From NCBI GenBank assembly GCA_903908065.1, contig CAIVQO010000090.1, forward strand, positions 163,278 to 227,277: DNA of 64,000 bases. Reading direction: 5' to 3'. Of this stretch, positions 34,798-43,496 are shown in pieces (positions within the stretch are counted from its first letter, which is position 1; every line of letters starts with the position of its first letter). This stretch comes from an uncultured beta proteobacterium. Lineage in GTDB: Bacteria; Pseudomonadota; Gammaproteobacteria; Burkholderiales; Rhodocyclaceae. Made by a program: the position numbers and the translations under genes. The notes beneath the pieces are model-generated. The model saw nothing but the letters and a program-made list of their open reading frames with translations, was not told the DNA's origin and made no database searches.

Positions 34798-36170
34798 TTG
34801 CGTTCCAGGGTCTTGCGCGAGATGCCGAGCCGCCGCGCCGCCTCCGACTTGTTGCCGCGGCAGGCATCGAGCACCGCCAGGATGTGCCGGCGCTCGACCG
34901 TGGCGAGCGATTCTTCGCCGCCGGCGCCGGGTGTTGGTGCCGCCGCCACGGCCTCCTCGTCGTCGGTGGCAAAGTCGTCGGCGTAGAAGCCAAGGATCAG
35001 CGAGCGCTCGACCAGGTTCTTCAATTCGCGCACGTTGCCCGGCCAGCCATAGTTCCTGAGCCTGGACAGCGCCGTCTCGTCGTGGGGCAGCTCGGGCAAA
35101 CCCAGGCGGGCGGCCAGCTGGCCGTTGAAATACTCGACCAGATCGGGCAGGTCTTCCAGCCGTTCGCGCAGCGGCGGCATGCGCACTTCCACGACCTGCA
35201 GGCGGTAGTACAGGTCGCTGCGGAAGCGTCCGGCGGCGACTTCGGCGACCAGGTCGCGGTTGGTGGCCGCCACCACGCGCACATCGACCGGGATCTCCTG
35301 TTCCGATCCCACCGGGCGCAGTTTGCGTTCCTCAAGCACGCGCAGCAGCTTGGCCTGTGCCGGCAGCGGCAGCTCGGAGATTTCGTCGAGGAACAGCGTG
35401 CCGCCGCGGGCATAGTAGAACAGTCCCTCGCGGCCGGAGGTGGCGCCGGTAAAGGCGCCCTTGACGTGGCCGAAGAGTTCCGACTCGATGATTTCCTCGG
35501 CGATCGCCGCGCAGTTGATCGGCACGAAAGGCCCCGCGTCGCGACCTTCGCCGCGCGGGCTCATGCGATGCAGCGCGCGCGCCGCAAGCTCCTTGCCGGT
35601 GCCCGATTCGCCGTGGATCAGCACCGTGGTCGGCGTCGGCGCGATGCGCTTGATGCGGGCGCAGACCTCGCGGATCACCGGCGAGTCGCCGATCACGCCC
35701 TCGACGCTATCGTCGCGCTGATCGAGTTCGCGTCGCAACACGAAGTTCTCGCGCCGCAGCGACGAGCGCTCGAAGCAGCGCTTCACTGCGTTGAGCATTT
35801 GCGCCACCGAGAAGGGCTTGAGCAGGAAATCCGCCGCGCCGGCGCGCAAGGCATCGATCGCGGTTTCGAGGTCGGCATAGGCCGTCATCAGCACCACGTC
35901 GCCGGCAAAACCCTGGTCGCGCAACTGGTGCAGCCACTCGACGCCGGAGCGGCCGGGCAGCGCGATATCGAGCACGATCAGGTCGAAGTGGCGGCGGTTG
36001 AGCAACTCTTCCGCGAGTTCCACGCTGCCAGCCACGGCAACCCAGCCGCAGCGCGCCTCTAGCGACCGTTGCAGGAAGCTGACCATGCCGGGTTCGTCAT
36101 CGACCACCAGCACGGACTGGTGCCGCCAGGGCGAAAGCTCGCCGGCCGCGACGGTGGGCAGGGATGTCAA
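34776..36170 (-). CDS. Sigma-54-dependent response regulator
   Basis: An NtrC-family activator, 464 residues from the start chosen. Receiver domain [15 protein letters not shown] with phospho-acceptor Asp68 in [13 protein letters not shown]+ domain with Walker A GESGTGKE, the sigma-54 contact loop GAFTGA, and Walker [11 protein letters not shown]-terminal Fis helix-turn-helix ([19 protein letters not shown]). I start it at TTG 36170, where a strong AGGAGG lies 8 bp upstream. The frame is open to 36389, with ATGs at 36245 and 36326 that lack ribosome sites and would make the operator repeats coding. It heads the operon with the sensor kinase. Confidence 0.85.
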   Translation of the reverse strand: MTSLPTVAAGELSPWRHQSVLVVDDEPGMVSFLQRSLEARCGWVAVAGSVELAEELLNRRHFDLIVLDIALPGRSGVEWLHQLRDQGFAGDVVLMTAYADLETAIDALRAGAADFLLKPFSVAQMLNAVKRCFERSSLRRENFVLRRELDQRDDSVEGVIGDSPVIREVCARIKRIAPTPTTVLIHGESGTGKELAARALHRMSPRGEGRDAGPFVPINCAAIAEEIIESELFGHVKGAFTGATSGREGLFYYARGGTLFLDEISELPLPAQAKLLRVLEERKLRPVGSEQEIPVDVRVVAATNRDLVAEVAAGRFRSDLYYRLQVVEVRMPPLRERLEDLPDLVEYFNGQLAARLGLPELPHDETALSRLRNYGWPGNVRELKNLVERSLILGFYADDFATDDEEAVAAAPTPGAGGEESLATVERRHILAVLDACRGNKSEAARRLGISRKTLERKCAAWGV

Positions 36171-36259
36171 AGCGATTTCCTCCTCGATTCCGGGTTCGAC
36201 CGGATCATCGTCAATTTGACCGCACTTGGCAAATAGACAATCCATGCCATAAGACAAAT

Positions 36260-36299
36260 TGTCCCACCGGGACAGAATGCCTGGAACATTTTGTCCCAG
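36260..36299. promoter_or_regulatory. Two inverted-repeat operators between regulator and fdoG
   Basis: TGTCCC-ACC-GGGACA (36260-36274) and the near-palindrome CTGGAACATTTTGTCCCAG (36281-36299) share the half-site TGTYCC. Their centres are about 23 bp apart, near two helical turns, as expected for an NtrC-type enhancer. They lie 90 bp upstream of the TTG of the regulator and 130-170 bp upstream of fdoG, so they could serve both. No exact -24/-12 element was found. Confidence 0.55.
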
Positions 36300-36343
36300 T
36301 ATGATTTGTGCATTGCGGTAACTCATTGTTCGGCAAGCTTGCC

Positions 36344-36387
36344 GACGCAGGCTCGAAACTTGCGGAGGTAAGCGACCGGCCTGCGTC
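36344..36387 (+). other. Inverted repeat in the fdoG leader
   Basis: GACGCAGGC (36344-36352) and GCCTGCGTC (36379-36387) are perfect 9-bp complements around a 26-nt loop, 46 bp before fdoG. A second perfect palindrome, CGGCAAGCTTGCCG, abuts it at 36331-36344. These could be leader RNA structure or regulator sites. I do not recognise a molybdenum-cofactor riboswitch in it. Confidence 0.4.
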
Positions 36388-36432
36388 ATTTTGCCCCGGC
36401 CGGTTTTTGTTCAATGAGGAGGCACACCAACC

Positions 36433-39400
36433 ATGCAAGTCTCACGGCGGCAGTTCTTCAAGATCTGCGGCGCCGGTCTCTCCGGGTCATCCATCGCCCT
36501 GATGGGTTACTCGCCGACATCGGCCCTGGCCGAGGTGCGCAGCTACAAGCTGGCCCACGCCACGGAAACCCGCAACATGTGTCCCTACTGCTCGGTGAGC
36601 TGCGGGGTCCTGATCTATACCACGGGCGACAAGTCCAAGAACGCGAAAGCGGACATCATCCACATCGAGGGCGACCCCGACAATCCCGTGAACCGCGGCA
36701 CCCTGTGCCCCAAGGGGGCGGGCCTGCTCGACATGGTCAAGAGCCCCAACCGGCTCAAGTTCCCCGAAGTGCGCGAGCCCGGCAGCAACGAGTGGAAGCG
36801 CATCAGCTGGGATGACGCGCTGACGCGCATCGCCAAGCACATGAAGGCCGACCGCGACGCCAACTTCATCGAAAAGAACAAGGATGGGGTGACGGTCAAC
36901 CGCTGGAATACCTTCGGCTTCCTTGCCTCGTCCGCCGCCAACAACGAAACCGGTTACATCAGCCACAAGGTCCTGCGCAGCCTCGGCGCCGTCGCCTTCG
37001 ATACGCAAGCACGCATCTGACACGCCCCCACGGTATCCAGTCTGGGTCCGACATTTGGGCGTGGTGCGATGACCAACCATTGGGTCGACATCAAGAATGC
37101 CGATCTGATCATGGTCATGGGCGGCAATGCCGCCGAAGCGCATCCCTGCGGTTTCAAGTGGGTGATCGAAGCGAAGAAGGATCGCAAGGCCAAGCTGGTC
37201 GTGGTCGATCCCCGTTTCACCCGCTCCGCTGCGGTTTCCGATTTTTATGCGCCGGTTCGCGCCGGTTCCGACATTGCCTTCCTCGGCGGGGTGATCAACT
37301 ACCTGCTGACCAATGACAAGATCCACCACGATTACGTCAAGAACTACACCAACGCCAGCTTCCTGATCAATCCGGACTTCAAGTTCGAAGATGGTCTGTT
37401 CTCCGGCTACAACCCGGAAAAGCGCAGCTACGACAAGGCCACCTGGGGTTACCAGATGGAGACGGTCAAGGGCGGCGATTCCTTCGCCAAGGTCGATCCG
37501 ACCCTGCAGGATCCGAACTGCGCCTTCCAGTTGCTGAAGAAGCACTACAGCCGCTATACGCCGGACATGGTGAGCAAGGTCACCGGCACGCCCAAGGAAT
37601 CCTTCCTCAAGATCTGCGAGATGATCGCGGAGACGGCGGCGCCCGACAAGACCATGACGATCTGCTATGCGCTGGGCTGGACGCAGCATTCGGTCGGTTC
37701 GCAGAACATCCGCACCATGGCCATCATCCAGACCCTGCTCGGCAACATGGGCATGGCGGGCGGCGGCATCAACGCGCTGCGAGGCCACGCCAACGTGCAG
37801 GGCATCACCGACATGTGCCTGTATTCGGAAAACCTGCCGGGCTACATAAGTGCGCCGACCGATGCCGATGTCGATCGCAAGACCTATCTGGAAAAGCGCA
37901 CGCCGAAACCGCTGCGCCCCAACCAGATGAACTTCCCGCAGAACTTCCCGAAGTGGTTTACCAGCCTGCAGAAGGCTTGGTACGGGAATGCGGCGACCGA
38001 CAAGAACGACTACGGCTACGAGTGGCTGCCCAAGCGCGACGGCGCCTACGACGTGCTGGCGATCTTCGAGCGCATGCACCAGGGCAAGATGAACGGCTTC
38101 GTTTGCCAGGGCTTCAATCCGCTGGCTTCGGTGTCGAACAAGAAGAAGGTGGGCGACGCGCTGGCCAAGCTCAAGTACCTGGTCGTCATCGACCCGCTGG
38201 TGACCGACACCTCCGAGTTCTGGAAGAACCACGGCGAGCTGAACGAAGTCGATGCGTCGAAGATCCCGACCGAAGTCTTCCGCCTGCCGGCGGACTGCTT
38301 TGCCGAGGACACTGGTTCGTTCACCAACTCCGGCCGCGTCATCCAGTGGCACTGGAAGGCGGCGGACGGTCCGGGCGAATCCAAGGGCGACATCGAGATC
38401 ATCGCCACCCTGTTCCAGAAGCTCAAGGCCATGTACGCCAAGGACGGCGGCAAGTTGCCCGATCCCATCCTCAATCTGAGCTGGCCGCATCGCATCCCGA
38501 CCAAGCCCTCATCGGCGGAATTGCTGATGGAAATCTCGGGCAAGGCGCTGGGCGATGTCTTCGATCCGAAGGACAAGACCAAGGTGATCGCCAAGGCCGG
38601 CGAACAGCTGGCCGGCTTCGCGCAGCTGCGCGATGATGGCTCCACCTCCTGCGGCAACTGGATCTACGGCGGCTGCTGGTCGCAGGCCGGCAACCTCACC
38701 GCGCGGCGCGACAACTCGGACCCGTCCGGGCTGGGGCAGACGCTGCTGTGGGGCTTTGCCTGGCCGGCGAACCGGCGCATCATCTACAACCGCGCCTCCT
38801 GCGACCTGTCGGGCAAGCCCTGGGATCCGAAGCGCACGGTGATCCGCTGGACGGGAACCGCCTGGGCCGGCAACGACATCCCCGACATGCGTCCGGATGC
38901 CGCGCCGGATGAGAATGTGATGCCCTTCATCATGACGCCCGAGGGCGTGGCGCGGCTGTTCGCGCCGGGCATGGCCGACGGCCCCTTCTCCGAGCACTAC
39001 GAGCCCTTCGAAACGCCGCTGGACAAGAACCCGTTCAGCCCCAACAACCCGAAGGCGCTCAACAATCCGGCAGCCCGCGTGTACAAGGGCGACATGGAGG
39101 TGTTCGGCAAGGCCAAGGACTTCCCCTACGTCGCCACCACCTATCGCCTGGTCGAGCACTTCCACTTCTGGACCAAGCATTCGAAGCTGAATGCCATCCT
39201 GCAGCCCGAGCAGTTCGTCGAGATCGGCGAGGAGCTGGCCAAGGAGAAGGGCATCGCCAACGGCGACCGGGTCAAGGTGCGCAGCAACCGCGGCTTCATC
39301 AAGGCCGTGGCGGTGGTCAGCAAGCGCATCGCCACGCTGACCATCGACGGCAAGAAGACCCACACGGTCGGCATCCCGATCCACTGGGGCTTCAAGGGGG

Positions 39401-39507
39401 TCACCAAGCCGGGCTTCATCACCAACACGCTGACGCCATACGTGGGTGACGCCAATTCGCAGACGCCGGAATTCAAGGCGTTCCTGGTCAACATCGAGAA
39501 GGCATAA
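36433..39507 (+). CDS. fdoG: Formate dehydrogenase major subunit, selenocysteine-containing
   Basis: Catalytic subunit of the respiratory formate dehydrogenase (FdnG/FdoG type): oxidises formate to CO2 in the periplasm using bis-MGD molybdenum or tungsten and one 4Fe-4S cluster. The 1024 codons include TGA at codon 196 (37018-37020), exactly the selenocysteine position of E. coli FdnG. The flanking residues RI-U-HAPTVSSLGPTFGRGAM match the family on both sides. A Tat signal (SRRQFFKICGAGLSG) opens the chain and the cluster motif CPYCSVSCGV follows near residue 53. A SECIS hairpin starts right after the TGA. Conventional gene finding splits it into 36433-37020 and 37069-39507. It is followed 9 bp later by fdoH. 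Confidence 0.96.
37018..37063 (+). promoter_or_regulatory. SECIS element of fdoG
   Basis: Right after the UGA, CACGCCC (37021-37027) pairs with GGGCGTG (37057-37063). The upper stem CGG/CCG continues past a bulged U at +14 to CCA/UGG with apical loop GUC at +20 to +22. Bulged U and loop GU are at the same distances from the UGA as in E. coli fdhF. SelB binds this hairpin to deliver Sec-tRNA. Confidence 0.9.
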
Positions 39508-39516
39508 GGAGAGATC

Positions 39517-40404
39517 ATGGCACTGCAATCGCTAGATATCGCCCGCCGCTCGGCAACCACGACGCCCGCGCCCGGCGTGCGGCAAACCACGGAAGTCGCC
39601 AAGCTGATCGACGTCTCCACCTGCATCGGCTGCAAGGCCTGCCAGGTGGCGTGCATGGAGTGGAACGACATCCGTGACGAGGTCGGCAGCTGCACCGGGG
39701 TGTACGACAACCCGGTGGACCTGTCGGCCAAGTCGTGGACCGTGATGCGCTTCGCCGAAGTGGAAGAAAAGGGCAAGCTGGAGTGGCTGATCCGCAAGGA
39801 CGGCTGCATGCATTGCGCCGACCCGGGCTGCCTCAAGGCCTGCCCGGCGCCCGGCGCCATCATCCAGTACGCCAATGGCATCGTCGATTTCCACCAGGAA
39901 AACTGCATCGGCTGCGGCTACTGCGTCACCGGCTGTCCCTTCAACATCCCGCGCATCTCGAAAGAGGACAGCAAGGCCTACAAGTGCTCGCTGTGCTCCG
40001 ACCGCGTGGCCGTTGGCCAGGCACCCGCCTGCGCCAAGGCCTGCCCGACCGGGGCGATCCAGTTCGGCTCCAAGGAGCAGATGAAGGATTACGCCGGCAA
40101 GCGCGTCGCCGACCTCAAGTCGCGCGGTTACGACAAGGCGGGGCTCTATGATCCACCCGGCGTCGGCGGCACCCACGTCATGTACGTGCTGCACCACGCC
40201 GATCGGCCGGAGCTCTACAAGGGCCTGCCCAACGATCCCGGCATCAGCCCGCTGGTCTCGTTGTGGAAGGGCATCGCCAAGCCGGTCGCCACCGTGGCCA
40301 TGGCTGCCGTCGCACTTGGCAGCCTGTTCCACTACGTGATGAAGGGGCCGAACGAGGTGTCCAAGGAGCTGGAAGACGAGATGGAAAAGGAGGATGCAAA
40401 ATGA
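39517..40404 (+). CDS. fdoH: Formate dehydrogenase iron-sulfur subunit
   Basis: Electron-transfer beta subunit, 295 residues, about E. coli FdnH length. Four 4Fe-4S sites are spelled by [35 protein letters not shown] and [21 protein letters not shown] single C-terminal membrane helix ([19 protein letters not shown]) anchors it to the periplasmic face. It passes electrons from FdoG to the haem b of FdoI. Its stop overlaps the fdoI start (ATGA). A GGAGAG ribosome site precedes the ATG. Confidence 0.96.
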   Translation: MALQSLDIARRSATTTPAPGVRQTTEVAKLIDVSTCIGCKACQVACMEWNDIRDEVGSCTGVYDNPVDLSAKSWTVMRFAEVEEKGKLEWLIRKDGCMHCADPGCLKACPAPGAIIQYANGIVDFHQENCIGCGYCVTGCPFNIPRISKEDSKAYKCSLCSDRVAVGQAPACAKACPTGAIQFGSKEQMKDYAGKRVADLKSRGYDKAGLYDPPGVGGTHVMYVLHHADRPELYKGLPNDPGISPLVSLWKGIAKPVATVAMAAVALGSLFHYVMKGPNEVSKELEDEMEKEDAK

Positions 40405-41024
40405 TCCGCAATCCGAAGGACCTGCAGCGCTATAACGCGGAGGAGCGTGCCAATCACTGGCTCGTCGGCATCTGCTTCATCCTGCTGGCGCTGTCAGGCC
40501 TGGCCTTCTTCCATCCGGCCTTCTATCCGTTGACGCAGCTGTTCGGCGGCGGGGTCTGGGCGCGCATCCTGCACCCCATCATCGGCGCATTGATGATGAT
40601 CGCCTTCGTCGTCATGTTCTTCCGCTTCAGGGCCTTGAACCAGATGACGGCGGCGGACAAGGAATGGTTGTCGCGTGTGGGCGAGATGATCGACGGCAAC
40701 GACCACAACATGCCGGAACAGGGCAAGTACAACGGCGGCCAGAAGGCGATGTTCTGGGCCATGTCGCTGTGCATGCTGCTGCTGTTCGTCTCAGGCATTC
40801 TGCTGTGGCGCGCCTACTTCAGCTTCCCGGTGGATGTGGTGCGCCTCGGCGCCGTGGTGCATGCCGCGATCGCCGCGATCATGATCGCGATGATCTTCGT
40901 GCATGTCTACGCGGCGCTGTGGGTACGCGGCACGGTGCGCGCCATGGTCTACGGCACGGTCACCCGCGCCTGGGCCAAGCAGCACCACCGCGCCTGGTAC
41001 CGCCAGGTCACCGGCAAGTCATAA
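40401..41024 (+). CDS. fdoI: Formate dehydrogenase cytochrome b556 subunit
   Basis: Membrane gamma subunit, 207 residues with four hydrophobic helices, which takes electrons through two b haems to quinone. Histidine ligands are expected in [45 protein letters not shown]. The start at 40401 gives the ATGA overlap with fdoH and has AAAGGAGGA upstream. Downstream a strong hairpin (41053-41076) separates it from fdhE. Completes a membrane-bound, quinone-reducing formate dehydrogenase. Confidence 0.95.
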   Translation: MIRNPKDLQRYNAEERANHWLVGICFILLALSGLAFFHPAFYPLTQLFGGGVWARILHPIIGALMMIAFVVMFFRFRALNQMTAADKEWLSRVGEMIDGNDHNMPEQGKYNGGQKAMFWAMSLCMLLLFVSGILLWRAYFSFPVDVVRLGAVVHAAIAAIMIAMIFVHVYAALWVRGTVRAMVYGTVTRAWAKQHHRAWYRQVTGKS

Positions 41025-41052
41025 GCGTTTCGCCTGCCTCGCAGCAAACCAC

Positions 41053-41076
41053 ACCCGCGGGCTTCGGCCCGCGGGT
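41053..41076 (+). terminator. Strong hairpin between fdoI and fdhE
   Basis: Perfect 10-bp stem ACCCGCGGGC / GCCCGCGGGT with a TTCG tetraloop. No U-run follows (CGTTTGC), so it more likely protects the fdoGHI mRNA or weakens readthrough into fdhE than ends it fully. Confidence 0.6.
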
Positions 41077-41111
41077 CGTTTGCAGCGCCCCAATCGACTA
41101 GACTCTCCGCC

Positions 41112-42035
41112 ATGAGCGCATCTACCCAATCCCCCATCATTCCCATCAAGTCGAGCAGCGAGCCACCCCACGTCATTGCGCCCGACGCCGCCACCATATT
41201 CAGCCGCCGTGCGGCCCGCTTCGATCAGCTCGCCGACGGGCACAGCCTGGGCGACTGGCTGCGCTTCCTCGGCGCCATCAGCCGCGCCCAGCACACGGCG
41301 CTGCAAGCGCTGCCGGTGCTCGACCTGCCCGGCACCGCGCAGATGGCGCTGGCCCGCGAGCACCGCATGCCGCCGCTGCCGGCCCAGTCCTGGCCACGTC
41401 CCGCTGTCTGGCGCGATGTCCTGCGCGACATCGCCACCGCGATTCAACCGGACGCCGCCGAAGCTGCGCGCAGCGATCTGGCAAGGCTCAAGAAGCTCGA
41501 CGCCGAGGCGCTCGAAGAGCTGGCCGAGCGCGTGCTGCACACCGAACTTTACGGCGAAGATGCCGCCCTGCTGCCCTATGTCGCGGCTGCCTTGCAGGTG
41601 CTGTGGACCGGTGCTGCCTCGCGCCTGGGAATCAGCGAAATCGCCGCCCTCGACGTACCCGGCGTCTGCCCCTGCTGCGGTTTCCTGCCGGTGGGCAGCG
41701 TGATCCGCACGGTGGGCGAAGTCTCCAACCTGCGCTACCTGCACTGCGCGCTGTGCAATACCGAATGGAACCTGGTGCGCCTGAAGTGCAGCGCCTGCGA
41801 TGTCACCGACGGCGTCACCTACCGCGCGCTGCAAGATGAGGCCGGCAAGGAGAACGAGGCCATCCGCGCCGAGACCTGCGAGAGCTGCAAGAGCTACCTC
41901 AAGATCGCCTATGCCGAAAAGGCCGCCGTCGATCCGGTGGCCGACGACCTCGCCACGCTTGCCCTGGACATCCTGGTGGACGAGGCCGGCTATGCTCGCA
42001 GCGGGCCGAACCTGCTGCTGGTGCCGGGCGGCTGA
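41112..42035 (+). CDS. fdhE: Formate dehydrogenase accessory protein FdhE
   Basis: Cytosolic factor needed for assembly of Tat-exported formate dehydrogenase; it is an iron-binding, rubredoxin-like chaperone. The 307 residues carry the four CxxC pairs of the family in the C-terminal half: CPCC, CALC, CSAC and CESC, with the surrounding GFLPVGS, LRYLHCALCNTEW and CESCKSYLKI. N-terminal 170 residues are helical. Position directly after fdoGHI is standard. The stop at 42033-42035 is followed 4 bp later by a copy of the dispersed repeat. Confidence 0.95.
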   Translation: MSASTQSPIIPIKSSSEPPHVIAPDAATIFSRRAARFDQLADGHSLGDWLRFLGAISRAQHTALQALPVLDLPGTAQMALAREHRMPPLPAQSWPRPAVWRDVLRDIATAIQPDAAEAARSDLARLKKLDAEALEELAERVLHTELYGEDAALLPYVAAALQVLWTGAASRLGISEIAALDVPGVCPCCGFLPVGSVIRTVGEVSNLRYLHCALCNTEWNLVRLKCSACDVTDGVTYRALQDEAGKENEAIRAETCESCKSYLKIAYAEKAAVDPVADDLATLALDILVDEAGYARSGPNLLLVPGG

Positions 42036-42039
42036 CCCA

Positions 42040-42062
42040 AAAGTCGGCGCTGATGACACGGC
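42040..42062 (-). repeat. Dispersed 23-bp repeat, copy 7 (after fdhE)
   Basis: The only clearly intergenic copy. On the minus strand it reads GCCGTGTCATC followed by AGCGCCGACTTT, one difference from consensus. It lies between fdhE and the selenoprotein-candidate gene, where no protein constraint applies. Confidence 0.8.
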
Positions 42063-42138
42063 GTTACGGGCGGCACCAGGCGGAACCAATTCATAGTTAC
42101 ACTGTCTCGGCTTTGTTCCCCATTCCAAAGGAGCCTCC

Positions 42139-42639
42139 ATGAGACGCCTGCTTGCCCTGTTCGCCTTCCTTTGCGCCGCGACCTTCAGTCTCCCCGCTTT
42201 GGCCGACCACCTCGACGGCGTGTTGCCGCTTCATGCCGACGACCTGGCCGCGGTGGCGGCGGCGAAGAAGCAACCGGACCGCCATGTCATGCTGTACTTC
42301 GGTCACCATGCCGAGTGAGGGGCTTGTCGCTACACCGTGAGTGTGCTCAAGAAACCCGAAGTCAGTGCGAAGTACTCAAAGCATTACCTCGGCGCGCATG
42401 CCGATTTCGGCGATCTGGATCTCGACCCCGATGACCCGCGCCACGAAATGGTCAAGCGCCACAACCCGCAGAAGCTGCGGCCGGTGATCGTCATCCTCGA
42501 TGCCAACGGCAAGGAGGTGGCGCGCAACCGTGGCAAGCTGGAAGTTGATAGCGCGCTGTTGCTCGACCGCTATGTAACGGAGAAACACTACCTAAAGGGC
42601 GGCGATTTCGCCGCCTTCAGGAAGGCTCAGAAGGGCTGA
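42139..42639 (+). CDS. Candidate selenoprotein: periplasmic thioredoxin-fold protein with in-frame UGA
   Basis: An exported thioredoxin-fold protein, 166 residues if TGA codon 60 (42316-42318) is read as selenocysteine. Signal peptide MRRLLALFAFLCAATFSLPALA and ribosome site AAAGGAG define the start. The strand HVMLYFG lies before the TGA; after it, in the same frame, come GCRYTVSVLKKPEV, an HYL segment, RPVIVILDANGKEVARNRG and a normal stop. The TGA thus sits in the active-site loop, where relatives carry CxxC, giving a Sec-Gly-Cys motif. A SECIS-like hairpin follows at once. The gene sits between fdhE and selA. A cysteine-to-stop pseudogene is the alternative; the intact rest and the hairpin argue against it. 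Confidence 0.75.
42316..42357 (+). promoter_or_regulatory. SECIS-like hairpin of the candidate selenoprotein
   Basis: After the UGA, GGG (+1 to +3) pairs with CCC (+37 to +39), CUUG (+5 to +8) with CAAG (+30 to +33), and GC (+11, +12) with GC (+27, +28). A bulged U at +13 comes before ACAC/GUGU, which closes the loop CGUGA (+18 to +22). Bulged U and loop GU are one base nearer the UGA than in fdoG. It meets the bacterial SECIS pattern of an apical-loop G 16-37 nt after UGA. Confidence 0.7.
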
Positions 42640-43372
42640 TTCCACCCGCCGCGGCCTGGGCCTCCAGGTCGCGGTGCCTTCCGGTCGCCAGCGCGTAGAT
42701 GCGCAGCAGGTCGTCCTCCGAGACGTCGATGAACGAATCCATTTGCGACAGCGCGTAGACGAAGTCTTCGTGTGAGATCGCCTCGTAAGGGGCCGACGCG
42801 GGATGCGGCGCTTCGCTGGCCTTGACCAGTGCCGCCGGATAGCGCCGCCAGGGGAACAGCCCGTTGAAGGCGACCGCCACCGCCAGCATGATTGCGACGT
42901 TGAGCATCAGCGGCGCGAGGACGAAGCCGAAGCCCATGGCCTTGACCGTCTCGTTGCCCAGCGCCGCCGCCAGCGCCGTGGCGCCCGCCGGTGGGTGGAT
43001 GCAGCGCAGGTAATGCATCGCGCCCAGCGCCAGGCCAGTGGCGACAGCGGCGGCCAGCATGGGCTCGGGAATCCACAACAGGCAGGCAATGCCGATCACG
43101 CCGGAAACAAAATGGCCGCCGAGCAGCGGCCAGGGTTGCGACAGCGCACCGTGTGGCACGGCAAACAGCATCGCGGCAGTCGAACCCATCGACAGCACCA
43201 GGATGGGCGAGGCCGCCGGGCCCAGGATCGCCCGGCTGGTCCAGAACACGACAAGGATGGCGACGAAGCCGCCGAGCGCCGAGACCAGCCGTTCGCGATG
43301 GCTGACCGGGCTGAGTTCGATGCCGAGCAGCCGCAGCCAGCGGCTGCGCGCGGCGGTGGGGTTGGGGGTCAT
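42617..43372 (-). CDS. HPP family membrane protein
   Basis: A 251-residue HPP-family protein with four to five membrane segments and the naming motif CIHPPAGATAL near residue 125. The N-terminal half has LVLSMGSTAAMLFAVPHGALSQP, also typical. HPP proteins are integral membrane proteins; some plant and cyanobacterial members act in nitrite transport, but bacterial roles are mostly unknown. The start at 43372 has GGAGG upstream; the upstream open frame to 43696 is not conserved. Its 3' end overlaps the convergent selenoprotein-candidate gene by 23 bp. Confidence 0.88.
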   Translation of the reverse strand: MTPNPTAARSRWLRLLGIELSPVSHRERLVSALGGFVAILVVFWTSRAILGPAASPILVLSMGSTAAMLFAVPHGALSQPWPLLGGHFVSGVIGIACLLWIPEPMLAAAVATGLALGAMHYLRCIHPPAGATALAAALGNETVKAMGFGFVLAPLMLNVAIMLAVAVAFNGLFPWRRYPAALVKASEAPHPASAPYEAISHEDFVYALSQMDSFIDVSEDDLLRIYALATGRHRDLEAQAAAGGISPSEPS

Positions 43373-43496
43373 GCGTCCTCCTTGCGCTCTACGGCGCGTG
43401 GTCGATGGTGGCATTGGGCCTGCACTGTCCGGGCTGAACCTTGATTCCCGTGAATGCGGCGGCTGATAGCATGCCGCATCTGCGGGGAAACGGACC

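Noticed and set aside
36245..36389. Upstream ATG starts for the sigma-54 activator (36245, 36326)
   Set aside because: They lack ribosome sites and would make the inverted-repeat operators coding; TTG 36170 has AGGAGG at the right distance.
36246..36432. A sigma-54 -24/-12 promoter for fdoG
   Set aside because: No GG followed by ten bases and GC was found; near hits have the wrong spacing.
37018..37020. fdoG read as two genes or a pseudogene
   Set aside because: TGA is at the known Sec position, the frame continues intact and a SECIS follows.
42337..42639. A separate GTG-started 100-residue gene
   Set aside because: It is the in-frame continuation of the signal-peptide ORF that ends at the TGA at 42316; no ribosome site precedes the GTG, and the combined protein gives one complete thioredoxin fold.
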